Shown one piece after another: positions 9,626-17,370 of a stretch of 64,000 nt of DNA. The stretch is taken from positions 36,139 to 100,138 of the forward strand of contig CANQWD010000007.1 of assembly GCA_947627465.1 (NCBI GenBank), in the 5' to 3' direction. The translations under genes and the position numbers were made by a program. Source of the DNA: an uncultured Clostridia bacterium (GTDB lineage: Bacteria; Bacillota; Clostridia; Oscillospirales; Ruminococcaceae). Each line of letters begins with the position of its first letter. Within the stretch, counting starts at the first letter, position 1. Below the pieces are notes generated by a model, which saw only the letters and a list, made by a program, of their open reading frames with translations, did no database searches and was not told where the DNA came from.

Positions 9626-9830
9626 GCGGACGGACTTCACAAATTTACGCTCTCGACAGACAAAAGCCATTCTCCCGGCGAGGACGAACAAGCTGCGATC
9701 GCTAAAATACAATACGAATTTTGCGTAAAAATGCAAAAAGCTCCCGAGGAAGAATTTATCGAGACTGCGCGTGAATTGCGTAGGAACTCGGCGTGAATGT
9801 TGGACTGCTCGAACCCCTCCCGAAAATAAT
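9626..9830 (+). pseudogene. Decayed 5' fragment of an E-like paralogue
   Basis: Reading from 9626 gives a peptide closely matching the first 50 residues of paralogue E: LSTDKS, then DEQ, KIQYEFCVKMQ and EFIETAR. The codon equivalent to the ATG of E is GCG. A stop occurs at 9794-9796 because one base has been lost near 9781; the matching phase continues for a few codons (ELG) in another frame. No core, linker or LRR part remains. It is a remnant of a seventh array member. Confidence 0.8.
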
Positions 9831-9843
9831 TCGCGGATTGCGC

Positions 9844-9873
9844 TTGACTAACTCAACCCTTTGGTGCTATAAT
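9844..9873 (+). promoter_or_regulatory. Sigma-A-type promoter for the CDF gene
   Basis: TTGACT at 9844-9849 and TATAAT at 9868-9873 are separated by 18 bases, about 50 bases before the ATG at 9926. It separates the CDF gene from the LRR array. Confidence 0.7.
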
Positions 9874-9925
9874 TAGAAAAGCGCATATAATGTAAGAAGC
9901 GTTCAACAAATCAGGGGGTGCGGCA

Positions 9926-11080
9926 ATGACCGAATTACTCATCAAACGATTTATCAAAGACGGCGACGACCGCTCCGCTTACGGAAAAATGGCGGGGAAA
10001 GTCGGGATAGCGTGCAACGTGCTTTTGTGTATCGGCAAATTTATCGCGGGCGTTTTGTCGGGAAGTCTGTCGATCTCGGCGGACGCGGTGAACAACCTTT
10101 CCGACGCTTCTTCAAGCATAATCAGCCTTATAGGTTTCAAACTTTCGGAAAAGTCCGCGGACAGCGAACACCCTTACGGTCACGGGCGGTACGAGTACCT
10201 CGCGGGATTTATGGTCGCCGCGCTCATTATCGTTATCGGCGCGGAACTTTTACGCGACAGTATACGGAAAATCATTGCTCCCACCGAAGTGATCTTCGGC
10301 ATAGTGCCGTTGGTCGTGCTTATCGTTTCGATACTGGTTAAACTCTGGATGATGCATTTTTATCGTAAAATAGCGCGGAAAATAAACTCCGATACTCTTA
10401 AAGCCTCCGCCGCCGACAGCCGCAACGATGTTTTCTCTACCTCTGCGGTTCTGACAGCGCTTATCATCGCGCATTTCGCCAATATAAACCTCGACGGCAT
10501 AATGGGCGCGGCGGTCGCGGTTTTCATTCTGATAAGCGGCATAGGTCTTGTCAAGGAAACGCTCGACCCTCTGCTCGGAAAAGCGCCGAGCGCGGAAACG
10601 GTCGAGGAGATACGCGCGAAAATTCTCGCTTATGACGGCGTGCTCGGAACTCACGACCTTATGGTGCACGACTACGGTCCGGGTCGGAAGTTCGCGTCGG
10701 TACATGTCGAGGTATCTGCGGACCTGACGCTGGTTGAATGTCACGACATTATTGATAAAATAGAACGCGATTTTCTGAAAGGCGGGCTTAATATGCTCGT
10801 CCACCCCGACCCCGTGTCCTCGGACGGCGCTTCGGAACTTGTCGGCGGGGTTCTTAAAGAAATAGACGAACGCATTACGTTCCACGATTTGAGAGCCATT
10901 GGTTCGCCGCCCTTAAAAGTGCTTTTCGACTGCGTTCTTCCGCCGAATTGTCCGAGTACTCACGACGAAATAACCGCCGCCGTTTCGGAAAAATTGAACG
11001 AAAAGTTTGAGGGCTGCCGCGCCGTTATAACGTTTGACGACGGCTACGCTAGCATTCCGCAAACTTCTCATCAAGAATAA
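9926..11080 (+). CDS. Cation diffusion facilitator family transporter
   Basis: 384 residues, preceded by AGGGGG. The N-terminal part has about six membrane segments (residues 15-205) with the paired acidic motifs of the CDF family: SADAVNNLSDA in the second segment and AADSRNDVFS in the fifth, which form the transport metal site. The C-terminal cytoplasmic domain (about 210-290, HDLMVHDYGPG) has the usual regulatory fold, and about 90 further residues extend the tail. Members export Zn, Mn, Fe or similar divalent metals by proton antiport; the metal cannot be told from sequence alone. It has its own promoter and terminator, so it is a single-gene unit. Confidence 0.92.
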   Translation: MTELLIKRFIKDGDDRSAYGKMAGKVGIACNVLLCIGKFIAGVLSGSLSISADAVNNLSDASSSIISLIGFKLSEKSADSEHPYGHGRYEYLAGFMVAALIIVIGAELLRDSIRKIIAPTEVIFGIVPLVVLIVSILVKLWMMHFYRKIARKINSDTLKASAADSRNDVFSTSAVLTALIIAHFANINLDGIMGAAVAVFILISGIGLVKETLDPLLGKAPSAETVEEIRAKILAYDGVLGTHDLMVHDYGPGRKFASVHVEVSADLTLVECHDIIDKIERDFLKGGLNMLVHPDPVSSDGASELVGGVLKEIDERITFHDLRAIGSPPLKVLFDCVLPPNCPSTHDEITAAVSEKLNEKFEGCRAVITFDDGYASIPQTSHQE

Positions 11081-11081
11081 C

Positions 11082-11111
11082 AAAACCGCCGCTCACCCGA
11101 ACGGCGGTTTT
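11082..11111. terminator. Bidirectional intrinsic terminator
   Basis: The stem CCGCCG/CGGCGG is flanked by AAAA and TTTT, so it can serve both the CDF gene (plus) and the LRR gene ending at 11116 (minus). Confidence 0.85.
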
Positions 11112-11115
11112 TGTA

Positions 11116-11952
11116 TCAGAAAATAACATTGCAATTCGGCAGCTTTTCGCGCAGCAGCTTAATATCATCTTCGGAAGTGTTTTGCAGTTCTGTGACGTCA
11201 AGTTCCTCTAAATTTGTAAACTCGAACAGCACGTCAAATTTTTTCAAGGCGCAGTTGTACAACTCCAGCTTTCGCAGCTTTTGAAAATCCTTTATCGGCG
11301 AAAGTTCCAAATCGTTCGTCCAGCTTAAATTCAACTCCTCCAAATTCGGGAGCGATATCAGCGGATCGAGTTTCGTTGAAAAACACAGGCTGCTTAGATC
11401 GAGTTTTCGCAAATTCACAAGTTCGGAGAGCGGCCGGACGGTTTTCGTCGCCAACTGCAAAAGACACAATTCTTCAAGCTGCGTTAGCGTGCCGATAAGT
11501 TCCAGATCGTCTAAACTGTCGGATATATCCAAATCGCGGAGACGGCGAAGTTTGGGCAGCTTTTTCAGCGGCTCAAGGCTTTTATACGCGCAGCTAACGT
11601 CCAGATATTCGAGCGGCAAGCCCTCAAGCGGCGAGATGTCGCGCAGTTCCTCGCAGTCGAGAACGAGAGAACGCAATTCGGACAGCGTTGACAGCGGCTT
11701 GATACTTTGGACGGAAGTGCCCGAAAGGTTCAGTTCGGTGAGTTTTGCGAGTTTGGCAAGCGGCTTTATGTCTGTCAAGTCAAGGTTGTTCAACAGATTC
11801 AGCGAACGCAGTTCGGTAAGCACCGCAAGCGGAGAGATATCGGTAACGTCCGCCCACGAGAGGTCTAACTCCGTTATTTTCTCCGGGTGTTCAAGTCCGC
11901 TTATCCACTCGCGCAGTTCGCTGTCGGTAAAATCTTGGAATTTGAATTTCAT
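11116..11952 (-). CDS. Leucine-rich repeat protein (internalin-like LRR, cytosolic)
   Basis: 278 residues. About ten consecutive 22-23-residue LRRs with pattern L..L.L....DI.PL..L..L, as in internalin-type LRR_4 repeats, fill residues 25-260. There is no signal peptide, anchor or catalytic domain. The start chosen is the ATG with AGGTGA five bases upstream; a GTG three codons earlier overlaps the stop of the upstream zinc-ribbon gene and is an alternative. The two genes are translationally coupled. The repeat class differs from the LRR_5 array at 0.8-9.6 kb. A protein-binding role is inferred. Confidence 0.85.
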   Translation of the reverse strand: MKFKFQDFTDSELREWISGLEHPEKITELDLSWADVTDISPLAVLTELRSLNLLNNLDLTDIKPLAKLAKLTELNLSGTSVQSIKPLSTLSELRSLVLDCEELRDISPLEGLPLEYLDVSCAYKSLEPLKKLPKLRRLRDLDISDSLDDLELIGTLTQLEELCLLQLATKTVRPLSELVNLRKLDLSSLCFSTKLDPLISLPNLEELNLSWTNDLELSPIKDFQKLRKLELYNCALKKFDVLFEFTNLEELDVTELQNTSEDDIKLLREKLPNCNVIF

Positions 11953-11957
11953 AGCCG

Positions 11958-12161
11958 TCACCTGAATAATGTGCAGTGTCCGCTTTTGCGGTAATAGTCG
12001 ATACGCGCCTGTATGACCTCGCGCGTGGTTCGGTAATATTTCGCAAGGCAGTCGATACAGAAAAACTCTTGGACGTTACGCGAGATCAGCTTTTGATTTA
12101 TCGCGATATCGTCCGAGCCGAGTTTTGCGCCGCACTCCTTGCAGGTTTTCCAGTTTGCCAT
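11958..12161 (-). CDS. Small zinc-ribbon-like protein
   Basis: 67 residues. It has two CxxC pairs (CKECG near residue 8 and CIDC near residue 36) that would bind one zinc ion, followed by a basic helix (TTREVIQARIDYY). The family is not recognised. The stop overlaps the start of the downstream LRR gene (GTGA), so the two are probably made together. A small protein- or nucleic-acid-binding adaptor is possible but unproven. Confidence 0.75.
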   Translation of the reverse strand: MANWKTCKECGAKLGSDDIAINQKLISRNVQEFFCIDCLAKYYRTTREVIQARIDYYRKSGHCTLFR

Positions 12162-12183
12162 AGTGATTTCTCTCTAATAATAT

Positions 12184-12205
12184 CTCTCCCCCGTTGGGGG
12201 GAGAG
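12184..12205. terminator. C-rich/G-rich hairpin downstream of the alpha-galactosidase
   Basis: Inverted repeat CTCTCCCCC-GTTG-GGGGGAGAG lies just past the GH27 stop on the minus strand. There is no clear U-tract on the minus side, so termination is plausible rather than shown. Similar hairpins recur at 15139, 16817 and 37164. Confidence 0.45.
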
Positions 12206-12215
12206 GAAATTTTTA

Positions 12216-13436
12216 TTACTTTACTTTAACGACCTTAGCGCGGAGCACCATACAGCCGTGCGGCGGGAGCGTTGTGCAGAAACGCTCGGTGAACGTGCCG
12301 AGAGCTTCGTGCTTCCAGCAGTCGTAAATATCCAGACCTCTGCCCGAAGCGGTGGTAAGTCCGATATCCCAGAACTGGAGCGACATCTCGCCGTCTCTGT
12401 CGCCGAAGTTGAACATTCCGATAGCGTAAGAACCGTCGCTCATCGGCTTTACGAGCGAGAACACGTTCTCAGGATTGTTCCACTGCTTTATGCAGTAAGC
12501 CGCGCGGCACTCGATATCCTGATTTATCGCGATAACGTCCTTGTTGGTGAGCGTTTCCTTAGTCGCGGGCGTCATATTGCGGATATCGCAGCCTATCATC
12601 AAGGGGCTGTCCATAAGCGCCCACAGCGAGAAGTGCGTTCTGTATTCCTCGTCTGTGCAGCCGCCGAGACGCGCACCCGTAGCCGCGTTAGCCGCGTCCG
12701 CGACAACAGCCACATCGCCCTCCGCGTCCGCCGAAGCTATCCACTGATTTACCGAGCCGCCGTACATTCCGACAACAAGCATATCAATGTCGTTGTGGCA
12801 ATAGTTTCCGCCGTAGCACTCGTTTCCGATCTGCGACAAAGCGAGCTTTTTAATGCTCTCCCAATTGTCCTGAATGTCGCCCGTAGAACGGAACAAATGT
12901 GCGCCGCTCTCGCGTATCCACTTGTAAACATTGTCGTTGCCCCAGTTGCACGCCGAGAACACAATGTCTCTGCCGCAGTTGCGGAGAGCCGTGCTCATTC
13001 TCTTATAGAGCACCTCGCCGGGAATATGGTCGGGCTTGTAGCAGTAGTCGTATTTGAGGTAATCAACGCCCCACTCCGCGAAAGTTTCCGCGTCGTCAAA
13101 CTCGTGCTCGAAAGAGCCGGGGTGACCGCCGCAGGTGTGAGTGCCCGCGCAGGAATAAATGCCGAATTTCAAGCCCTTTGAGTGAACATAATCGGCAACC
13201 GCCTTAATGCCGTTCGGGAATTTCTCGTGGTCGGGAACGAGCTTGCCGTTCGCGTCGCGCTGTTTCTCGCTCCAGCAGTCGTCGATAACGACATACTCAT
13301 AACCCGCGTCTTTCAGACCCTCGGTGATAAAAGCGTCCGCCGCAGTTTTGATAAGCTCCTCGTTTATCTCCCAAGAAAAGGTGTTCCAAGAATTCCAGCC
13401 AAGGGGCGGCGTAAGCCCGAGATATTTGTTTTGCAT
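12216..13436 (-). CDS. Alpha-galactosidase, glycoside hydrolase family 27
   Basis: 406 residues with AAGGAG upstream. The N-terminal (beta/alpha)8 barrel begins with the family signature PPLGWNSWN and continues with IDDCW, the nucleophile motif YLKYDYC (Asp near residue 129) and the acid/base segment RSTGDIQDNW (Asp near residue 186). A C-terminal beta domain (about 300-406) follows. GH27 enzymes remove terminal alpha-1,6-galactose from melibiose, raffinose-type sugars and galactomannan fragments. There is no signal peptide, so it should act on imported oligosaccharides. It has its own promoter, and three 28-bp repeats lie between the promoter and the gene, which suggests dedicated regulation. 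Alpha-N-acetylgalactosaminidase is a less likely alternative within the family. Confidence 0.92.
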   Translation of the reverse strand: MQNKYLGLTPPLGWNSWNTFSWEINEELIKTAADAFITEGLKDAGYEYVVIDDCWSEKQRDANGKLVPDHEKFPNGIKAVADYVHSKGLKFGIYSCAGTHTCGGHPGSFEHEFDDAETFAEWGVDYLKYDYCYKPDHIPGEVLYKRMSTALRNCGRDIVFSACNWGNDNVYKWIRESGAHLFRSTGDIQDNWESIKKLALSQIGNECYGGNYCHNDIDMLVVGMYGGSVNQWIASADAEGDVAVVADAANAATGARLGGCTDEEYRTHFSLWALMDSPLMIGCDIRNMTPATKETLTNKDVIAINQDIECRAAYCIKQWNNPENVFSLVKPMSDGSYAIGMFNFGDRDGEMSLQFWDIGLTTASGRGLDIYDCWKHEALGTFTERFCTTLPPHGCMVLRAKVVKVK

Positions 13437-13466
13437 ATCGTTTATTTCTCCTTAATTTTTCGTTGC

Positions 13467-13550
13467 GCGGGCAAATACTAACAAGTAGATATTTGCGGGC
13501 AAATACCAATAAGCAGATATTTGCGTGCAAATACCAACAGATAGATATTT
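13467..13550. repeat. Three tandem 28-bp repeats in the alpha-galactosidase leader
   Basis: Units at 13467-13494, 13495-13522 and 13523-13550 share GCGNGCAAATACYAA and AGATATTT. Each unit contains an imperfect palindrome with CAAATA and TATTTG ends. They lie directly downstream of a sigma-A promoter and 31 bases before the GH27 start, a position typical of operators or leader RNA elements. The unit length is not a multiple of three and there are no spacers, so neither a coding repeat nor CRISPR is likely. Confidence 0.85.
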
Positions 13551-13567
13551 GCATGCCGCTTTAGTTT

Positions 13568-13596
13568 ATTCTACCATAAAGAGCCGAAAAATACAA
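13568..13596 (-). promoter_or_regulatory. Sigma-A-type promoter for the alpha-galactosidase
   Basis: On the minus strand TTGTAT (13596-13591) and TAGAAT (13573-13568) are 17 bases apart. Transcription would start near 13561, immediately before the three 28-bp repeats. Confidence 0.65.
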
Positions 13597-13631
13597 GGGC
13601 TTTTTCTAATTTTTTTATATGGGTAACAACG

Positions 13632-13724
13632 GTACAGTTGACAGTTAATGTGCGCCGCCGCGCGGCGCATATTCAAATTAGCGCGCGAAGCGCGCATACC
13701 TTAATTGTCAATTGTCAACTGTAC
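13632..13724. repeat. Small inverted-repeat element with GC-rich hairpins
   Basis: The outer ends GTACAGTTGACA (13632) and TGTCAACTGTAC (to 13724) are inverted repeats. Inside are two perfect hairpins, TGCGCCGCC/GGCGGCGCA-like and GCGCGC-GAA-GCGCGC. It has no coding capacity and sits between divergently unrelated minus genes. This is the structure of a miniature or REP-like repetitive element; a second copy is not present in the window. Confidence 0.6.
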
Positions 13725-13736
13725 ATTGTCAATTGT

Positions 13737-14708
13737 TTACAGCCCCTCGAAATCGAATACGGGCGTATATTCCTCTTTCGCGGAGCTTTTCTCCTGCATA
13801 AAGCCGCGAAGTCCCGCTTTGTAAACCTCGTCGAGAACCTTTTCGTACTCGAATGTGGTAATTCTCCTGTTCATTTTGGAAAGCGCGGGATCGGTTTTGA
13901 CTTTCCCGAACGGAGTGTACTGGCTCATCAAGCTGAACAGAATGTTGCCGCCGAAGCGCTCCCCGAGCCGCTTTACTATCTCTATGCTGTCGCGGTAATG
14001 CCACGGCAGAACCAAATGCCGCACGATAACCCCCTTTGTTATCGTGCCGTATTCATTGAAAACGGGCTTTCCCGTTTGTCTTAACATTTCGGAAACGGCG
14101 CTCATCGCGGTCTCGAAATAATTCGGCGCTTTGGAGAGATTTATTGCCAATTCATCGTCGAAATACTTCACATCGGGAAGATAAACGCCGATAATTCCGT
14201 CCAACATTCGCAGAGTTTCCACGCGCTCATAGCCGCCCGAATTGTACACTATCGGAACGTTCAAGCCCCGCCTTTTAGCAAGTTCCAGACTTCGTAGAAT
14301 TTGCGGCACGAAATGCGTGGGATTTACGAGATTTATATTCTGCGCTCCCTTTTCTTGAAGTTCCAAAAAGATTTGCGCTAAACGCTCCTCGGAGATCTCC
14401 CTGCCTAAGTTATCGGAACTGATATCGTAATTCTGACAGAACACGCACTTCAAAACGCACCCCGAAAAGAACACTGCTCCCGAGCCGCGGCGTGTCGCCG
14501 CTCCCGTTCCGCTCACGCCTTGATTTGGGTCGCGGGCTTGTTCCTCGCAGTCAAAGGGCTGCACGGGCTGTTCGCAACCCGAAATGCACGGTTCTTCCCA
14601 GAAGTGGAGCATAGCTTTTGCCGCCGTGATTTTGTCGCCCATTCCGCAAAAGCCGCGCGTTACGGCTCTGTCAACTCCGCATTTTCGCGGACACAATTCA
14701 CACTTCAC
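13737..14708 (-). CDS. Radical SAM protein, PflX-like (COG1313 type)
   Basis: 323 residues. The N-terminus has a Cys-rich segment (CELCPRKCG and FCGMG) as in PflX-type proteins, then the radical SAM cluster motif CVLKCVFC (CxxxCxxC, about residues 84-91), followed by an incomplete (beta/alpha) barrel. These proteins bind a 4Fe-4S cluster and S-adenosylmethionine. PflX resembles pyruvate formate-lyase activases but its substrate is not established. The GTG start overlaps the stop of the upstream DUF3592 gene (GTGA), indicating coupling. No glycyl-radical enzyme gene is nearby, so an activase role here is only a guess. Confidence 0.85.
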   Translation of the reverse strand: MKCELCPRKCGVDRAVTRGFCGMGDKITAAKAMLHFWEEPCISGCEQPVQPFDCEEQARDPNQGVSGTGAATRRGSGAVFFSGCVLKCVFCQNYDISSDNLGREISEERLAQIFLELQEKGAQNINLVNPTHFVPQILRSLELAKRRGLNVPIVYNSGGYERVETLRMLDGIIGVYLPDVKYFDDELAINLSKAPNYFETAMSAVSEMLRQTGKPVFNEYGTITKGVIVRHLVLPWHYRDSIEIVKRLGERFGGNILFSLMSQYTPFGKVKTDPALSKMNRRITTFEYEKVLDEVYKAGLRGFMQEKSSAKEEYTPVFDFEGL

Positions 14709-15118
14709 GGATTACGCCGCCCTCCTTTCAGAAGCCCGAGAAAATCCCCGACAGTCAACAGCACGGACATCAACCCGAGTACTACGATAATTACCGTGTT
14801 TTTGGTCTCTCTGTAACCGCTTGCAAGCCGGCTTGGATTTTTCGGGTTGTATCGCACGATTATATTGTCGCCCACGGAAACAGCGATCCCGCTCACTTCC
14901 ATTCTGCCGTTGTATTGCGTGCCGTTTATGAAATATCTGCACTCGGCGTAATGGTGACGGTGTTTGCGGCTGCCGCTCTCCTTGACGTTCGTCACGACCG
15001 CCGAAGTCTCCTTATACGAATTGTATCGCACGCTTGTTACAATTTGCGGAATCAAAAACGCCGCGAACGCCAGCCAACATATTATCACATAAATTCTGCT
15101 TTTCGGCATATTTTTCAT
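14705..15118 (-). CDS. DUF3592-like membrane protein
   Basis: 137 residues with AGGAG upstream. A membrane helix at about 9-28 is followed by an external beta-rich domain (about 38-100, with AVVTNV, FINGTQYNG and NPSRLASGYRE) and a second membrane helix at about 107-130. This two-helix layout with the central domain is that of DUF3592 proteins, whose function is unknown. It is coupled to the radical SAM gene. Confidence 0.75.
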   Translation of the reverse strand: MKNMPKSRIYVIICWLAFAAFLIPQIVTSVRYNSYKETSAVVTNVKESGSRKHRHHYAECRYFINGTQYNGRMEVSGIAVSVGDNIIVRYNPKNPSRLASGYRETKNTVIIVVLGLMSVLLTVGDFLGLLKGGRRNP

Positions 15119-15138
15119 AGTTTCTCCTTACACAACAT

Positions 15139-15162
15139 TTCCCCCACCAACCGATGGGGGAA
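15139..15162. terminator. C-rich/G-rich intergenic hairpin
   Basis: TTCCCCC and GGGGGAA are paired across a 10-base loop between the unknown gene at 15172 and the DUF3592 gene. The U-tract is weak, so either termination or a repeat is possible. Confidence 0.4.
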
Positions 15163-15171
15163 TGAAGTTCT

Positions 15172-15997
15172 TCAATCGTCCGACGCTTTGTCCGTGCCCG
15201 TGACGTTAAAGCGCATTTGATTTACCTTATTGAAAAACGCGTTGATGTCGAATGGGTTTTCGGCTTCAATCTTCTTGCGCATACGAATTGCCTCTAATAA
15301 ATAATCCTCGGCGGTTCTTCTTGGTGCCCTGTACAAAACACGCGGATTGGAGTACATTTGCGCGTCCTCGTCGCGGAGACGTTTTCCCACGCGCGTCGGT
15401 TATGCTATCGAGCCAATACTTTGTGCAGTTTGTGATTTCATCGTTGAGCTGCGCGTATTCCTCGTCGGAATAAGTGCCGTTTTCGTGACAGCTGTCTATA
15501 TACTTTCCGACTTGAGCGGCAATGGTCGCCACGCTGTCCTCGTTAAAGCTGCCGTTTTCGGTTGCCCAAGACAGATTAACTTGTCCGTGGTCAATTGCCC
15601 AAGCCTCCGTTTTAGCAAGCTCGGCGATTTCATAGTTCAAGCCGACGTGATAACGGCTTGCGCCTTCGGCGCGGAAAAACGCTGAAACGATATGCTTCGC
15701 GGAAAACCCTCCAGGCGTATAGCCGTCGCTCAATTCTAAGTCTTTTATGACCCTCTCCCCGACATCAGCGCTCGTGTTCTCCGAAAAAATACCTTTTGGA
15801 ATGCTGTTAGAATTGCCGTTCAGCTTTAACGCGCCATCGTCCGCAGGCACGCCCTCGTATCTGTCAAACTTTACGATTTTGTAGTCTTTCGCCCTTTCCG
15901 GGTCAAGAGGTTTCATCACCTTGTTGACATCAATTGTGTCCGTTTTCGGGCTTTGCGAGTATCTTACCGATAAATGAATGTTGTTTGTTACGTCCAT
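15172..15997 (-). pseudogene. Unknown protein, paralogue of the next gene upstream, frameshifted
   Basis: Two overlapping frames (15997 down to about 15385, and about 15390 down to 15172) together encode one protein of about 274 residues homologous to its neighbour. Shared features are a VGKYIDSC/VGREIDDA segment, SDEEYAQLNDEI/SDELYARFNDEI, a Trp after it, and a C-terminal helical part ending in FFNKV/FFKRI. The frames meet at a four-A run (T4 at 15382-15385 on the plus strand); one base fewer restores the frame. Strong GGGAGG and a 10-base overlap with the upstream gene suggest coupled translation. No known domain is recognised. It sits at the 3' end of the flagellar operon; a role in motility is guilt by association only. 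Confidence 0.7.
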
Positions 15998-16791
15998 TGT
16001 TTACCTCCCGAAAAGCACTCGAATGTTTTTTCTTCGCCGCCGTATCTCGCCGCGACTATCCGCTTGAAGAACTCTGTGAAATCAAATCCGTCTTTCTTAA
16101 TAAGCCGCTGCTTTCGCTGCGTGGTGTATTGCTCCAAATCTTTGGGCGTCATGGGGGTAAGCCGATGATTAAGGTAATCCTCGCGGCGCTCGTCCGTTAT
16201 TTCCACGGCGGCGCGGCGGTCGTAAAGCTTATCTGTCCAAGCGTTTGCGGCGCTCTTTATCTCGTCGTTAAAGCGCGCGTACAGCTCGTCGGACATACAG
16301 CCGTGCTTATAAGCGTCGTCTATTTCCCTGCCGACTTTCGCGGCGACAGTTACTATGCTGTCCTCGTCAAAGGCGTTTTCGCGAACCGCTTTGAACAGCT
16401 CTCCTATGCCGAGACTTCTTTGAATAGAGGGCTTTTCGTCTTCGTATTCATATCCCACGCCGTATAACTGCGTTCCGTAAGACGCGAACATTCCGCTTAC
16501 TCGGCGCTTTACGTCGAAATCATCGGGTAATTTTGTGTAAAACTTTTCGACCTTAGCGATATTGGAAACATTGTCGAAACTCTTGCTGACATTCATCAGT
16601 TCCTCGCGGGACATAGTTTTTATCTCTCCGCGCGCCGCAGCCGAAAAATCAACCGTATCATAGCGCACTGTCGGGAGAGCCTTAACGTCCACGCCCGTCA
16701 AATCTGTTGTCTCACCCTTAAAGTTCTCCAAAGAGACCGCATTGACGTTCTTGAAAAATTCGGGAGAACCGAGCTTTACTATTCCGTCCAT
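15988..16791 (-). CDS. Unknown protein in the flagellar operon (intact paralogue)
   Basis: 267 residues from the ATG at 16791, preferred over an ATG four codons earlier because GGAGGT lies between the two. No signal peptide or membrane segment. It is mixed alpha with a conserved stretch (EDSIVTVAAKVGREIDDAYK, then SDELYARFNDEI) shared with the downstream frameshifted copy. No family recognised. The gap of 57 bases to the fliS-linked chaperone gene contains a hairpin, so it may be partly uncoupled from the flagellar operon. Confidence 0.75.
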   Translation of the reverse strand: MDGIVKLGSPEFFKNVNAVSLENFKGETTDLTGVDVKALPTVRYDTVDFSAAARGEIKTMSREELMNVSKSFDNVSNIAKVEKFYTKLPDDFDVKRRVSGMFASYGTQLYGVGYEYEDEKPSIQRSLGIGELFKAVRENAFDEDSIVTVAAKVGREIDDAYKHGCMSDELYARFNDEIKSAANAWTDKLYDRRAAVEITDERREDYLNHRLTPMTPKDLEQYTTQRKQRLIKKDGFDFTEFFKRIVAARYGGEEKTFECFSGGKQWT

Positions 16792-16816
16792 ATTGACCTC
16801 CATTGTTAATTACAAA

Positions 16817-16843
16817 CTTACTCCCCCGAAACGGAGGAGTAAG
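16817..16843. terminator. Hairpin at the 3' end of the flagellar chaperone gene
   Basis: CTTACTCC and GGAGTAAG form an 8-bp stem. It lies between the chaperone-like gene and the unknown pair; no good U-tract is visible, so it may be an attenuator or RNA stabiliser. Confidence 0.4.
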
Positions 16844-16848
16844 CCGAT

Positions 16849-17334
16849 TTACAGATTTTTGTTGAGCGACTGTCCGGAAGCCCGCCCTACGGTCGCGCTG
16901 TTGTAGTAGCCGATCTTCTGCTTGGTCTGCTTTAACTGCTCAAGCTCACGGCGGGAGTCCTGACGGCGCTCTTTAAACTGTCCCGAAATAACCTTGTCTT
17001 TATCGACTATCCGCTGCTTGCAGAACGTGATGTTCCGCTGGAGCATTTGCAGCTTTTTGTGCTGCTCGTCAAGCTCGGCGGAAACCAAAGTGCCGTTGAT
17101 AAGCATATTCAAAAGCTTCTGTTCTTCGGGGCTTTCGCACTCGATAACGCTGCGGAGATCCTCTTTCAAGTCCTCGAGGGTATCAATAAGCTCGTTTCTG
17201 GCGATAAGAGCCTCTTGAAGCACCTCGATCTCGGCGTTTACCATGTTATCCGTCTGCTTTTCATACTCCTGAAGCGTTGAAAGCATTTCGCTCATCAGCT
17301 CGTTTACTCTTTCACATCCAAAAAGCTCTGCCAT
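16849..17334 (-). CDS. Coiled-coil protein, possible FliT/FlgN-type flagellar chaperone
   Basis: 161 residues from MAELFG; a GAGGGG site lies about 7 bases before this ATG, so in-frame codons upstream are rejected. It is almost wholly helical, with long heptad-rich segments and a basic C-terminus. Flagellar export chaperones (FlgN, FliT) are small helical proteins of this size, and the gene lies directly after fliS in the late operon. Sequence recognition is weak, so the chaperone call rests on size, helicity and position. Confidence 0.6.
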   Translation of the reverse strand: MAELFGCERVNELMSEMLSTLQEYEKQTDNMVNAEIEVLQEALIARNELIDTLEDLKEDLRSVIECESPEEQKLLNMLINGTLVSAELDEQHKKLQMLQRNITFCKQRIVDKDKVISGQFKERRQDSRRELEQLKQTKQKIGYYNSATVGRASGQSLNKNL

Positions 17335-17370
17335 AATTTTCCCCTCTTTTCTGTGCAATATTGAAACGCG

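Noticed and set aside
13467..13550. CRISPR-like direct repeats
   Set aside because: The three 28-bp units abut with no spacers, sit in a promoter leader, and no cas gene is near.
13297..13554. Minus-strand reading frame running through the 28-bp repeats into the alpha-galactosidase
   Set aside because: The unit is not a multiple of three, the frame overlaps GH27 in another phase, and there is no ribosome site.
15376..15392. Programmed ribosomal frameshift in the unknown flagellar-operon gene
   Set aside because: The required shift is +1 at a short GGGAAAAC run; it does not fit the usual -1 slippery heptamer and no stimulatory structure is evident. A one-base indel is simpler.
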